64,000 bases of DNA, taken from Mallotus nudiflorus (taxonomy: Eukaryota; Streptophyta; Magnoliopsida; Malpighiales; Euphorbiaceae). The notes under the pieces are model-generated. The model saw only the letters and a list, made by a program, of their open reading frames with translations. It was not told the origin of the DNA and ran no database searches. This document shows positions 13,661 to 26,424 of this stretch, in pieces. A program made the position numbers and the translations under genes. Location of the stretch: positions 836,699-900,698 of the forward strand of contig CANTUR010000341.1 in NCBI GenBank assembly GCA_947683625.1, read 5' to 3'. Numbering within the stretch: the stretch's first letter is position 1; the number at the start of each line of letters is the position of its first letter.

Positions 13661-15605
13661 AGATCGCACCTTAAATTGAGCTAGCAGTCTACCTGACCTA
13701 TTGATCATCATCAGACCTTGATCCACTAACAAATGCAACTCCTGGATCAACGGTCTCCTCTCAACACTGATGTGAGCAAGACTGCCTGAGGACTTCCTAC
13801 TCAAGGCATCTGCTACCACATTAGCTTTACTCGAATGATATAAAATCTCACAGTCATAATCCTTTAATAATTCCAACCATCTCCCCTGCCTCAGATTCAG
13901 ATCTCTCTGTTGGAAAATGTACTTAAGGCTCTTGTGATCAGTAAATATCTCATAAGTGTCTCCAAATCTTCAGAGCAAAGATCACTGCAGCCATCTCAAG
14001 GTCATATGTAGGATAGTTCTGCTCATGCTTCTTCAACTGCCTCAAAGCATAGGCTATTACCCTACCATTCTACATCAGCACACAACCAAGGCCAACTCTA
14101 GAGGCATCACAATACACTGTGAACTTGTCCATACTATTAGGCAAAGCTAACACTGGGGCTGTGGTCAATTTCTCCTTCAACAACTGGAAACTGTTCTCAC
14201 AAGCTTTTGACCACTCAAATCTAACATTCTTCTGAGTCAAGCGAGTCATAGGGGCTACAATTCTAGAAAAATCCTGCATAAACTGCCTATAATACCCGAC
14301 TAAACCCAGAAAACTCTGAATCTCAGTAACAGAAGTCAGTCTAAGCCATTCAGACACTACTTCAATCTTTTATGGATCAACCTGGATACCCTCTTTAGAT
14401 ACCACGTGTCCAAGAAAAGAAACACTCTCCATCTAGAAGTCACACTTTAGGAATTTAGCATAAAGCTGATGATCTCTCAGTGTCTGCAGTACAATCCTCA
14501 AGTGATATACATGCTCCTCCATACTCCTTGAATATACCAGTATATCATCGATGAAGACTACCACAAATTAATCCATATATGGTTTAAATACCTTGTTCAT
14601 CAGGTCCATAAAAGCTGCTGGTGCATTAGTCAAACCAAAAGACATCACTAGAAACTCATAATGGCCATATCTAGTGTGGAATGCCGTCTTAGGAACATCG
14701 GCTTCACTAATCCGCAGCTGATGATAACCCGACCTCAGATTAATCTTAGAAAAGAATTGTGCACCTTGTAACTGGTCAAACAAGTCATCTATCCTCAGGA
14801 GAGGATACTTGTTCTTCACTGTCACCTTGTTCAGCTCTCTGTAGTCAATGCATAGTCTCAGGGTACCATCCTTCTTCTTCATAAACAGGACTGGTGCACC
14901 ACAAGGAGAAACACTAGGTCTGATAAAACCTTTATCCAACAACTCTTGTAACTGCTCCTTCAACTCTTTCAACTCTGCAGGAGCCATTTTGTAGGGTGGC
15001 ATAGATATAGGAGTAGTACCTGGAACCACATCTATACAGAACTCAATCTCTCTATGAGGTGGTAAACCTGGCAACTCCTCGGGAAAAACATCAAGAAACT
15101 CACAGGCAATAGGAATATCTGTGAGTGACAACTTCTCCATTGAAGTATCCCTGACCAATGCCAAATATCCTTAACATCCTTTCCTCAGCAATTTCCTAGC
15201 CGTAATAGTAGAAATAAGATTATGAGGTGCGGAACTCCTATCACCCACAAACTTAAAAACTTCTTCATCTGGAATTCTGAAAGTCACCTCTTTATTCATA
15301 CAATCTACCACAACATAGTGCTGAGATAACTAGTCCATTCCTAGAATAACATCAAACTCCATCACATCCAACAGGATCAAATCAGTGGGTAATTCTCTAC
15401 CTCCCACGAGAACTGGATAACCAGAAAGAACAATATCGATGTCCAAAGAATCGCTCAGAGGAGTGGTGATAGATAAAGGAAAAGCCATCCTCGAAGCTTG
15501 CCAACAAGACTTGAAAGCAAAAATAAGAGAAACAAACGAATGCGTGGCACGCGGATCAAACAAAACCCATGCATCTAGGTAACAAACAGAAACAATACCT
15601 ACCAC
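13661..15605 (-). pseudogene. RE1 protease, reverse transcriptase and RNase H (degenerate)
   Basis: Protease lies in 15330-15605, where the active-site motif reads FDPRATHSF instead of D-S/T-G. RT lies in 14568-15164, with the conserved FMKKKDGTLRLCIDYREL and INLRSGYHQLRI blocks. It stops just before the FIDD catalytic motif by a TAA where other copies have Gln. The connection and RNase H start lie in 14070-14357 (YCDASRVGLGCVLM); a short deletion near 13955 removes part of RNase H and shifts the frame. Stops also separate protease from RT (GMDW followed by stop). These would be the enzymes that process the polyprotein and copy RNA into DNA, here inactive. Confidence 0.85.
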
Positions 15606-16946
15606 GACTGCATTGGATGCCTGAGCATCTTGCTGAGTAAGGTGAAAGACTCTGGCCTATCCTCGACCTCCCTGCTGACTGGTAGAAGCCTGGCCAACAC
15701 CTCTGGCACCTCTACCACAACCCTGCTGTGGAACAAGTTGAGTGGAACTCTGATGCTGGGCTCGAGGCAACTGAAATGGCACGGGTGCAGCACTAGCAAT
15801 CGACTGCTGTAGAAATCATGGAATCTGTGGCTGCTGATACCCGGAGTAAGGACACAATCTGTCATAATGTCCTGTCTGCCTGCATCTGAAGCATGTCAAT
15901 GGTGTCATATAACATGGTCCTTGATGGACTCTACCGCAGGTCTAGCAAACACTGGCAGCTGATCCAAAACTGCGACCACTACTGCTGCTCAAAGCACCTG
16001 ACTCAAATCTGAACGGTCTACGCTGACCTCCACGACCATATTTGCTGCTCCAATGCACCCGCTACTGCTGCCTCTGACTCTACTGAGTCGGACCTCGCTG
16101 TTGACTACTTGAACCAACATGAAAACTTGAATATGGGGTAGCTTGCAATCCACTCGACTGAACTCCTAGCTGGTAATAATCAGGCATCGCTCCCTGCCTA
16201 ACTAGCCTTAGCTCAATCTCCTTAGCCAACTCAATCACAGACTCCAGAGTAAGGCCTGCTATAGGCATACCAGCAAATGCTGAACCCAAACCGGTGACAT
16301 AGGTAGTGACTGCGAAGTACTGATCTCGCATTAGATCCTCTGCATATCTACCCAGTCGGAGAAACTCTCGAGTGTACTCCTTTACTGATCGATCACCGTG
16401 AGAAATGCTGGTCAGTCAGAGATGATAGCTCATACAGAGAGGCTTTGGACAGAATCTCCTCATAAATCGCTCTCAAAACTGAGCCCAGGTCATCGTCATC
16501 ATATAGGGCTGAATCATCTGAATAAACCAGTCTAGGGCTGGTCCCTCAACAGACAACTCGATGATTATAATCCGCTGGTACTCGGTATGAGCAGTCTGAG
16601 TTCGAGTCTCAATCGTGTGCAGAAAGTCTAGCGGATCAGAAGTCCCATCAAACATAATCCTGCCAACTCTGGCATAGAACAGAGCTGCATCAGGGTCAGA
16701 CATACCCTGCTGATAGGCAGGCTGAACATGCGAAACAACTGGAGGTATAGGAACATTAAATTCAGGCTTAACAGGCTCCTCATCCTGTAACTCTCTCTAC
16801 CTACGGTGACCTGCCGCTCCGCGAGGTCTACCTTTGCCATGACCTCTGCGTCTAACTGGCTGCTCAGGAGGTAAAACCTCGTCCTGAAAAGACTCGTCAT
16901 CCTCAGCCTCAACAATCGGTGGAGCGACATGCGCTCTCCTCCTTAT
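15606..16946 (-). pseudogene. RE1 gag (degenerate, start codon lost)
   Basis: Homologous to gag of the other elements: an Arg-rich N terminus (RRRAHVAPP..), a capsid-like region (LDFLHTIETRTQTAHTEYQR, ALDWFIQMIQPYMMTMTWAQF) and a CCHC knuckle at about 15836-15895 in which C-X2-C-X4-H-X4-C is still present. The usual start ATGAGGAGG reads ATAAGGAGG (ATA at 16944-16946), although an in-frame ATG lies 39 bases upstream in the leader. Stops and frameshifts split the rest into short frames. Gag would form the virus-like particle that packages the element RNA. Confidence 0.82.
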
Positions 16947-17135
16947 TCTGAAAAGACAACAGAATGATTCAGACAAAATAGACAATGGAGGAATAACGTA
17001 GAAAACTAAAGCAAGGAATACTTATAAAGACATACTCGAGCCTAATTCACTGTAGTAGTTACCAAAAGAAAACACCACTTGAAAACTAGGGCCACAACTA
17101 AGCCATGACATAGAACTCCACTCTGATACCAACTT
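16947..17135 (-). other. RE1 leader with primer-binding site
   Basis: Leader between the 5' LTR and gag. TGGTATCAGAG on the minus strand at 17121-17131 matches the initiator tRNA-Met primer. It also carries the acceptor-like CTTTTCAG in front of gag. Confidence 0.85.
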
Positions 17136-18194
17136 TGTCATGACCCAAAACAGGGGCCATGACCAACGCTAGGGAACGGGAATTCTTTCAAATCCGGAAC
17201 CCGTAGCAAGCCTAATATAAAATAAAACATGCAATAGTAATAATAACAACACAATTAAGTAAAATACTATGCAGCAGAATAAAATCATAAATATCAAAAT
17301 AATAATTCACCACGGGATTTAGATCAAATCCTAATCTTATAAAAATAAATCTTTTAATACAAGTTTCAGTTCAAATATTTAAAATACATAACTCATAGAA
17401 ATTTAATATAATATCTTTTAACAATTTTACGATTACTGCAGTGTCTAGATCATAAAATAAAACTCAAGTGAGTAGTTTACATAATAAAGCCGGGGAGGAA
17501 GAAATCCGACGTACAGGCCTGCTACTAAGGTCTGACGAAGATGACTCTCCTGAAAAATAGACAATGGAGGGGAGTCAAACCTTACTGAGTGAATTACTAT
17601 AATATATATACATGCATACTAAATGACAATGCATACAGTCAACATTATATATATATAATAAGTATATATATACAAGCAAATACACACAGATGCAATAAAA
17701 TCATTTTATATGTTTTTACTGAAAATCACAGTTTATGAAGGATCGAATAGAACCCTAGAAAATCGCAACCTCAAAACAGTGTTAGACAACACTTTAGCCA
17801 TACAGGCTCACTTATTCCAAATATATTCACTTATTCCATTTGGACAGTAGACTGGCCCTCGAGACACTAAGTCAACCGAGCTCCAGCAGTCTGACTGTCA
17901 ATGTGATTGGCCCCGAGACACTTGGTTAACCGAGCTCCAGCAATCACACTCCCAAATCATATCACACATCAGATAAATCAAATCCAATCAATATCCTCAA
18001 ATAGGTTAGTAATATAGCCTAAATACTATAAGTGTACCGGTACGTACTCGGTCCTAGTGCTGCCCAATAGGTAGCACGTTCTATTGATATCCTTCATTAA
18101 AATATAAAGCATACATTCATAAAAATAAATGATGCATGAATTTAAATATAATAGCAACAATAACCATATATATATACTAGAAATATACCAAAAG
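17136..18194 (-). repeat. RE1 5' LTR, truncated
   Basis: Begins TGTCATGACCC and runs through the U5 side of the LTR, including the palindrome and duplicated hairpins. It stops after ACCAAAAG where RE3 starts with TGTACTATCCCG. Roughly 2.2 kb of the expected LTR is absent and does not appear after RE3. Confidence 0.88.
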
Positions 18195-21100
18195 TGTACT
18201 ATCCCGTACTTTTTAAATATTTTTATACTGTACCGGGATATGCATGTTAATAATTTCTGTATATTATATGATATTTTTATGAGTTGATATGTATTTAAAA
18301 CCTATTTTAATTATTGTGTATTATTTACAATACTTTACGTAAAATTTTCCCGGGACTTGCATTTTCGGGGAAATTTTCACGTAAATAATTTATTATTAAT
18401 TATTTTAAATATATTTTTGGACTTGCATGAACTCATACATATTTTAAAATATTAAACACCGTGTATACATATAATTATTTATTTAATTAGGGTTTAGTAT
18501 TACCCTAATATTTTATTAATTATTTATTAGTTTTATTGTTATTTAATTATTTTTATTTAGTATAAATTATTAAAATATTAAATTTTATGTGTGTGGTGTA
18601 TATTTAATGTGTGTAATTTAATATTATTCTATTATATAGTATAAAGTATATATATATACACATTATATATCAAAAATCAAAACTTTGGAAAATTACACAT
18701 TTGCCCCCGAGTGAGCTTCTTCTTCCCCGACCATTCCCTTCGCCGTCCGGATGCCTGTCACATCGTTTTCTCACCGTTGATGTGCCGTCCGGTGTGCCAC
18801 CACCTTCTCCAGCCTTCCTCGCCGCCTGTAGCAGCGGATTCCGGCGCCTAGAAGTCGATTTTGGCCGGAGAAGCCGAATTCTTCTTCACCGTCGATCACG
18901 ACGATTTCGACCACCATTTTTGACACCACCAGTCTCTTTATTCTCCTTGAGCTCCGGTGAGTGTGATTCTAGCTTTTGTTTGAGCTGAAATGGTCTTGAT
19001 TTGCTTAGGTTTCGATTTTTCGAATTCGGCCATATTAGGGTTTTTGATTTTTTTGAGCTTCTAATTGATTGATTCATGAAAACTCCCTTCACAAATGTTG
19101 TTACTAGTTGCTTAATATACATTTTTCAATTTTTTTAGAATTTTTGGAGATTTTTTTGGATTTTTGGGTATTTTTGAATATTTAATATTATTTTCTAATT
19201 TTCGGAAATTAATTATTTAAATTATGAAATTGTGTTTTATGGTTAAATTAGGTGTTGAAATGAATTATAGGAATTTATTTGGAATTTTTATGAATTTCTA
19301 AGTATTTATTTTGAATTATTGAAGTTTATGTAATTTGGGAAATTAGGGTTAAATGTGTTTTTAATTGAAATTAATTGGTTAATTGAGTTTAATTATTGAT
19401 ATTATTGATAAATTTGTTGAGAAAATTAATTTTGGATAATTTTATAATTTTTGGTGAATTTTTGAAGCAATTTTAGTATATTTATATATAGGGGTATTTT
19501 GGTAATTTTACCCTAAATTGGCTAAAAATATAATTTAATTGGTTTTAATAGTTATTTAAGGTATAAAAATTATTTCTACAAATTATTTAGTATTTTTAAC
19601 TAATTAAAACTATTTTTCGTGAATTATTTTCAATTATATATATAATATACGGTTTTCCTAATAAAATGAGTTTTTATCGATTTTTACTGTGTTTAAAGGT
19701 TGATTATGTAATTTCTACCTATAAAATGTATTTTTAGGTTTTAAGGATATTTTTGGTATTTCTTGAATTGTTTTGTGTTTGTGGACCCCGGTCGGTGGAC
19801 TGTAGTTTGGAGTCCGACCGAGGGGTTATGGATTTATGTTGCGCTTGTTTTTTTTCGAAGTGTATTTCCTTGCAGGGTCGGCTCTACTCTTTTGAGTAGA
19901 GAGATGTCCGTTTTACAGGGGAGGTTCTGCAGGATTTTCGATAGAATTCTCGTAAAACGTGATGTCCAGTCGAACCCTAATTCTGTTTCCGTATTTAATA
20001 CTCTAGATCGAATTCTAGGATTTCTGTTAGGTTTATTCTGATGTCTATTATTTATTGCTTGTTTAGTTGCACCGAAACTGAGGGCTAATGGACCAGGCCC
20101 GTCGGACCCATCTCGTGGAGCGCACTAGGGTGAGTTACTATACTATATATATATGCTTTAGGATGCATGATTTAGAGATATATGTTTTATTTTGATTAAA
20201 ATGCATAAATAATGTGATTTGTATTTAAGTATATTTTTGGTTATTTTTGGTATATATTAAATTATATACATGTTTTGTTAATAAATTATATTTAAAATGT
20301 TTTCAAATATATTTCTAGCTTAAATTATAATTGATGGGATTTATTTGACGTATATATACTCAAAATATACCTGGTTTACTTTTGGTATATTTCTAGTATA
20401 TATATGGTTTATGTTGATATTTTATTGAACTTCATGCATCATTTATTTTTGTGAATGAATGTTTTGTATTATTGATGAAGGATATCAATAGAACGTGCTG
20501 CCCACTAGGACCGAGTACGTACCGGTACGCCTATAGTATTTAGGCTATAATACTAACTTATTGGTGGATATTGACTGAATGTGATTATTGATGTGTGAGA
20601 TATGGTTTGGAGATGTGATTGTTGGAGCTCGATTGACCAAGTGTCTCGGGGCCAATCACACTGGCTGTCAGACTGCTGGAGCTCGGTTGACTTAGTGTCT
20701 CGGGGCCAGTCTACTGTCTAAATGGATTAAGTGGATATACTTGGATTTAGTGAGCCTTCATGGCTAGAGTGTTGTCTAACACTATTTCTGAGGTTGCAAT
20801 ATTCTAGGGTTCTATGTGATCCTTCATAAAAGATGATTTTCAATAAAAACATATAAAATGATTTTCCTCATCTGTGTGTATTGCCTGTATATATACATAT
20901 TATATATATATACTGTTAATTGTATGCATTGTCACTTAGTGTGTATGTATATATATTATAGTAATTCACTCAGTGAGGTCTGACTCCCCTCCGTTGATAA
21001 TTTTTCAGGAGAGTTAACATCTTCAGACCTCAGTAGCAGGCCGATACATCGAATTTCTTCCGCCCCGGCTTCTTTGTGTAAATTGCCTACTTGAGTCTTA

Positions 21101-21413
21101 TTTTTATAATCTAGACACTACAGTAGTTGTAAATTAATTATGAGACATTATGTATTTTATTTATGCTAGATGCATTTTAAGAATTTGAACTGGATTGTAT
21201 TAAAGAGATTTTATATATGTGATGATTTGAGATTTAAATTAAATCCAGTTGTTGGAAATGTTATTATTATATTTATGATTTTTATTTCCGCTGCATTATA
21301 TATTGCTACTATTATTGCATGTTTTATTTTATTTTAGGCTTGCTACGGGTTCCGGATTCGAAAGAATTCCTGTTTCCTAGCGCCGGTCATGGCCCCTGTT
21401 TTGGATCGTGAGA
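18195..21413 (+). repeat. RE3 LTR 1
   Basis: Starts TGTACTATCCCG (family consensus TGTAATATCCCG) and ends GGATCGTGAGA (consensus TCGTGACA), then the primer site. It has a GC-rich island at about 18700-18970 ending CCGGTGAGTG, and the hairpin CTCTACTC-TTTT-GAGTAGAG at 19882-19901. It lacks about 14 bases of the CCTAGTG hairpin present in LTRs 2 and 3 (near 20500). Confidence 0.93.
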
Positions 21414-21417
21414 AAGT

Positions 21418-21428
21418 TGGTATCAAAG
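21418..21428 (+). other. RE3 copy 1 primer-binding site
   Basis: TGGTATCAAAG, one change from the TGGTATCAGAG of the other copies; complementary to the 3' end of initiator tRNA-Met. Confidence 0.8.
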
Positions 21429-21609
21429 CGGAGTTCTGTGTCAGGGCTTAATTTTATGAGTTGTGGCCCTAGTTTTAAAGTTGTGTTTTCTGTTGAACTA
21501 CTGTAGTGAATTAGGTTCGAGTATGTCTTGATAACTATTCCTTGCTTAGTTTTCTGCGTTATTCCTCCGTTGTCTGTTTTGTTTGAATCTTTCTGTTTGT
21601 CTTTTCAGT

Positions 21610-22930
21610 ATGAGGAGGCGAGCGCATGTCGCTCCACCGGTCGTTGAGGTTGAGGATGATGAGTCTTTTCAAGATGAGGTTTTACCTCCTGGGCAGCCAG
21701 TTAGATGTAGAGGTCGTGGTAAAGGTAGACCTCGAGGAGCGGCAGGTCACCGTAGGCAGAGAGAGTTACAGGACGGGGAGCCCGTTGAGCCTGAATTTGA
21801 TGTTCCTGTTCCTCCAGTTGTTCAGCCTGTTCAGCCTGCCTATCAGCAGGGTATGTCTGACCCCTGAGGCAGCTTTGTTCTATGCTCGAGTTGGCAGGAT
21901 TGCGTTTGATGGTACTTCTGACCTGTTAGATTTTCTGCATGCGATTGAGACTAGGACTCGGACTGCTCATACCGAGTACCAACGGATCATGATCGTTGAG
22001 TTATCTGTCGAGGGACCAGCCTTAGATTGGTTCATTTAGATGATCCAGCCTTATATGATGACGATAACATGGGCTTAGTTTCGAGAGCGATTTATAAGGA
22101 GATTCTGTCCAGAGCCTCTTCGTTTAAGCTATCGTCTCCGTTTGACCAGTATTTCTCATGGAGATCGATCTGTAGAGGAGTACACCCGAGAGTTTCTTCG
22201 TTTGGGTAGATATGCAGAGGATTTAATGCGAGATCAGTATTTCGTGATCACTACCTATGTTTCTGGTTTGGGTTCAGCTTTTGCTGGTATGCCTACAGCA
22301 GGTCTTACTCTGGAGTCTGTGATTGAGTTGGCCAAGGAGATTGAGCTGAGACTAGTTAGGCAGGGAGCGATGCCTGATTATTACCAGCTAGGAGTTCAGT
22401 CGAGTGGATTGCAGGCTACTCTGTATTCGAGTTTTCATGTTGGATCGAGTAGTCAGCAGAGAGGTCCGACTCAGCAGAGTCAGAGATAGCAGCAGCGAGT
22501 GCATCGGAGCAGTAGACATGGCCGTGGAGGTTAGCGTAGATCATTTAGATTTGGGTCAGGTGCTTCGAGCAGCAGCAGTGGTCGTAGTTCTGGATCAGCG
22601 GCCAGTGTTTGCCAGACTTGTGGTAGAGTCCATCAGGGACTGTGTTATCTGACACCATTGACATGCTTCAGATACGGGTAGACAGGACATTTTGCCAGAT
22701 TGTGTCCTTATTCCGGGTATCAGCAGCCGCAGATTCCACGATTCCCACAACAATCGATTGCTAGTGCTGCACCCGTGCCGTTTCAGTTACCACCAGCTCA
22801 GCATCAGAGTTCCACTCAGTTTGTTCCACAGCAGAGTCGTGGTAGAGGTACTAGAGGAGGTGCCAGAGGTGTTGGCCAAGCTTCTACCAGTCAACAGGGA
22901 GGTCGAGGACAGGCTAGAGTTTTCCATCTT
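21610..22930 (+). pseudogene. RE3 copy 1 gag (degenerate)
   Basis: The ATG at 21610 follows the acceptor-like CTTTTCAGT. The first 85 codons are open (Arg-rich, then acidic). An extra C near 21865 (GACCCCTGAG) shifts the frame, and the capsid-like region is then cut by TAG codons where other copies have CAG (22037-22039 and again near 22077). The knuckle at about 22663-22710 is ruined twice: its second Cys is Tyr (TAC) and a TAG follows the Gly. Otherwise the order matches the gag of the other elements. No functional particle protein could be made from it. Confidence 0.83.
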
Positions 22931-24935
22931 ACTCAACAGGATACTCAGGCATCTAATGCAGTCATGGCAGGTATTATTTCTGTTTGTTACCTGGATGCAT
23001 GGGTTTTGCTTGATTCTGGTGCCACGCATTTGTTCATTTCTCCTGTTTTTGCTTTTAAATCTTATTGGCAAGCTTCGAGGATGGCTTTTCCTTTATCTGT
23101 TGCCACTCCTCTGAGCGATTCCTTGGACACCGATATTGTTCTTTCTAGTTGTCCAGTTCTCGTGGGAGATAGAGAATTACCCACTGATTTGATTCTGTTG
23201 GATGTGATGGAGTTTGATGTTATTTTGGGAATGGATTGGTTATCTCAGCACTATGCCATGGTAGATTGCAGGAATAAAGAGGTGACTTTCAAAATTCCTA
23301 ATGAAGAAGAGTTTAAGTTTGTTGGTGATAGGAGTTCAGCACCTCAGAATCTCATTTCTGCTATTACGGCTAGGAAGTTATTGAAGAAAGGATGTCAGGG
23401 ATATTTGGCATTGGTCAGGGATACTTCAGTGGAGAAGTTGTCACTCACAGATGTTCCTGTTGCTTGTGAGTTTCCTGATGTTTTTCCCGAGGAGTTGCCA
23501 GGTTTACCATCTCACAGAGAGATTGAGTTCTGTATAGATGTGGTACCAGGTACTACTCCTATATCTATGCCACCCTATCGTATGGCTCCTGCAGAGTTGA
23601 AAGAGTTGAAGGAGCAGTTGCAAGAGTTGTTGGATAAAGGTTTCATGAGACCTAGTATTTCTCCTTGGGGTGCACCAGTCTTATTTGTGAAGAAGAAGGA
23701 TGGTACCCTGAGACTGTGCATTGACTACAGAGAGCTGAATAAAGTGACAGTGAAGAACAAGTATCCTCTCTCGAGGATAGATGATTTGTTTGATCAGCTA
23801 CAGGGTGCATAGTTCTTTTCTAAGACTGACTTGAGGTCGGGTTATCATCAGCTACGGATTAGTGAATCTGATATTCCTAAGACAGCGTTCCGCACTAGAT
23901 ATGGTCATTATGAGTTTCTGGTGATGTCTTTTGGTTTGACTAATGCACCATCAGCTTTTATGGACCTGATGAACAGGGTATTCAGACCGTATGTGGATCA
24001 GTTTGTGGTAGTCTTCACTGATGATATATTGGTTTATTCGAGGAGTATGGAGGAGCATGTATATCACTTGAGGATTGTACTGCAAACACTGAGAGATCAT
24101 CAGCTTTATGCTAAATTCTCGAAGTGTGATTTCTGGATGGAGAATGTTTCTTTTCTTGGACACGTAGTGTCTAAAGAAGGTATTCAGGTTGATCCACAGA
24201 AGATTGAGGCAGTATCTGATTGGCCTAGACCTACTTCTGTCACAGAGATTCAAAGTTTTCTGGGTTTAGCTGGGTATTATAGGCAGTTTGTGTAGGATTT
24301 TTATAGAATAGCAGCCCCTATGACTCGCTTGACTCAGAAGAATGTTAGATTCGAGTGGTCAGAAGCTTGTGAGAACAGTTTTCAGTGGTTGAAGGAGAAG
24401 TTGACCACAGCGCCAGTATTAGCTTTGCCTAATAGTGTGGAGAAGTTCACAGTTTACTATGATGCCTCTAGAATTGGTCTTGGTTATGTGTTGATGCAGA
24501 ATGGAAGGGTGATAGCCTATGCTTCAAGGCAGTTGAAGAAACATGAGCAGAACTATCCTACACATGACCTTGAGATGGCTGCAGTGATCTTTACTTTGAA
24601 GATTTGGAGACATTATCTGTACGGGGTGACTTGTGAGATATTTACTGATCACAAGAGCCCTTAAGTACATTTTCCAGTAGCAAGATCTGAATCTGAGGCA
24701 GAGGAGATGGTTGGAATTGTTGAAGGATTATGATTGCGAGATCTTATATCATCCGGGTAAAGCTAATGTGGTAGCAGATGCCTTGAGTAGGAAGTCCTTA
24801 GGCAGTCTTGCTCACATCAGTGTTGAGAGGAGACCATTGATCCAGGAATTGCATTTGTTGGTGGATCAAGGTCTGATGATGAAGATTAGGAGATCAGGTG
24901 GACTGCTAGCTCAATTTAAAGTATGATCTGTACTG
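22931..24935 (+). pseudogene. RE3 copy 1 protease, RT and RNase H (degenerate)
   Basis: Frame 22700-23812 (370 codons) runs from the gag end through protease and the first half of RT. The protease motif here is LDSGATHLF, the only copy in the window with the usual D-S-G. RT continues in 23831-24295 after a CAG-to-TAG stop at 23810-23812, with VVVFTDDILVYS in place of FIDD. RNase H (YYDASRIGLGYVLM, FTDHKS) is in 24320-24664 and ends at a 1-base insertion before AAGTACATTTTCC. The end of RNase H (ADALSR) is in 24711-24926. Several independent stops make it non-coding overall. Confidence 0.85.
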
Positions 24936-26376
24936 AGGGGATAAGATTAAAGCAACTTAGAGCCGGAGATCCTATTCTAGAAGAGCTTGCAGAGAATGTC
25001 AGAGTAGGGAAGTTCACTGATTTCACACTTGATGATGATGGTGTGTTATGGATCAGTGGTAGATTGTGTGTTCCTGATGTGGATAATTTGAGAGAGGAGA
25101 TTTTAGAGGAAGCACATTCTACAGCTTACAGCGTTCATCCGGGCATTACTAAGATGTACCACAGTATCCGAGATTTATATTGGTAGGATGGATTGAAGAA
25201 GGATGTCGCTGATTATGTTGTGAAGTGCTTGATGTGTCATCAAGTGAAAGCCGAACATCAGAAACCTTCTGGGAAGCTTCAGCCTCTTCCTATTCCTGAG
25301 TGCAAGTGGGAAAGGATAGCTATGGATTTTTGTGGTCGGTTTACCTCGTTCGAAGGATGGATATGATTCATCTGGGTGATCATAGATAGATTGATGAAGT
25401 CTGCACATTTCTTGCCTGTGAAAGCTACTTATTCAGTTGCCAGATTGGCGAAGTTGTATGTGAAGCATATTGTGTGCTTTCATGGAGTACCTGTGTCCAT
25501 TGTGTCAGATAGAGGTTCAGTGTTTACTTCTCATTTTTGGCAGAAGTTGTAGGAAGCGATGGGCACTAGGTTGGATTTCAGTACTGCTTTTCTTCCTCAG
25601 ACAGATGGTCAGTCTGAGAGGATGATCCAGACACTGGAAGATATGTTGAGGATGTGTGTCCTGGATTTGGGAGGTAGCTGGGATGATCATTTTTCCACTC
25701 GTAGAGTTTGCATATAATAACAACTACCATAGCAGTATTGGCATGGCAACATATGAGGCGTTGTATGGAAGGAAGTGTAGATCCCCTTTAAGCTGGGATG
25801 AGATCGGTGAGAGAGCTTTGACTGGACCCTGAGATGGTTCAGGATGCTGCAGAGAAAGTTGCCTTGATTAAGCGCAGATTAGAGACCGCAGTTAGCAGAC
25901 AAAAGAGTTATGCGGATCCTAGGCGCAGAGATGTGGAGTTTCAGGTCTGAGATTTGGTTTTTCTGAAGGTATCTCCAATGAAGGATGTGATGAGATTTGG
26001 CAGGAAGGGTAAGTTAGCACCGAGATATATTGGACCGTTTGAGATTCTGGAGAGAGTTGGCACTGTTGCATATCGGTTGGATTTGCCTCCGAGTATGTCA
26101 CAAGTGCATCCAGTATTTCATATCTCGATGTTGAGGAAGTATATCTCAGACCCTTCACACGTGTTTCAACCAGACAGTGTGGAAGTGAGTGAAGATTTGA
26201 CGTTTGTGGAAGAACCTGTGGCGATCGTTGATTTTCAAGTTTGACAGTTACGATCGAAGCAGATTCCGATGGTCAAGGTTCTGTGGCGTAGCGATAGAGT
26301 CGAGGAGCATATGTGGGAGACTGAAGCTGAGATGCGAGCTTCTTACCCGTATCTTCTTTCTTTCCTGATTTTGTAA
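24936..26376 (+). pseudogene. RE3 copy 1 integrase and chromodomain (degenerate)
   Basis: The zinc region is in 24923-25186 (HPGITKMYH), ended by TGG to TAG at YWWDGL. The second zinc pair is altered (CLMC). A 1-base insertion near 25330 breaks the MDFVVGLP block. The core from SDRGSVFTS is split by a TAG near 25550 and a further indel near 25690, and GQSER-I carries the catalytic Glu. The linker and chromodomain-like tail (VLWRSDRVEEHMWETEAEMRAS) are in 25954-26360, interrupted by CGA to TGA after DFQV. The reading frame ends beyond the usual stop, at a TAA near 26374. Confidence 0.83.
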
Positions 26377-26411
26377 TCTTTTCTTTTTGGAATTTGGGGA
26401 CGAATTCTTGT

Positions 26412-26424
26412 AAGGGGGGAAGAC
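26412..26424 (+). other. RE3 copy 1 polypurine tract
   Basis: AAGGGGGGAAGAC immediately before the TGTAATATCTCG start of LTR 2. Confidence 0.85.

Larger units (their letters stand above)
411..18194 (-). mobile_element. RE1: Ty3/gypsy chromovirus-type LTR retrotransposon, minus strand, interrupted and truncated
   Basis: Outer element of the left third. In plus-strand order it has a 3' LTR (411-1609 plus 10042-12168, about 3.3 kb once the RE2 insertion is removed), a PPT, a degenerate gag-pol region, a leader with a tRNA-Met type primer site, and only the first 1059 bases of the 5' LTR (17136-18194). RE2 lies inside its 3' LTR. RE3 begins within its 5' LTR, and the rest of that LTR is not on the far side of RE3, so it was lost by rearrangement. 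The many stops and frameshifts in gag-pol make it one of the older insertions here. Family placement rests on the integrase and chromodomain-like C terminus; the clade name (Tekay/Del-like) is from general knowledge of plant chromoviruses. Confidence 0.9.

Noticed and set aside
22787..23071. Antisense frames over gag and pol (also 31234-31470, 33750-33974, 53829-54047, 55202-55432)
   Set aside because: They mirror the sense coding frames and recur in every copy only because the copies are homologous; no independent protein family is recognisable.
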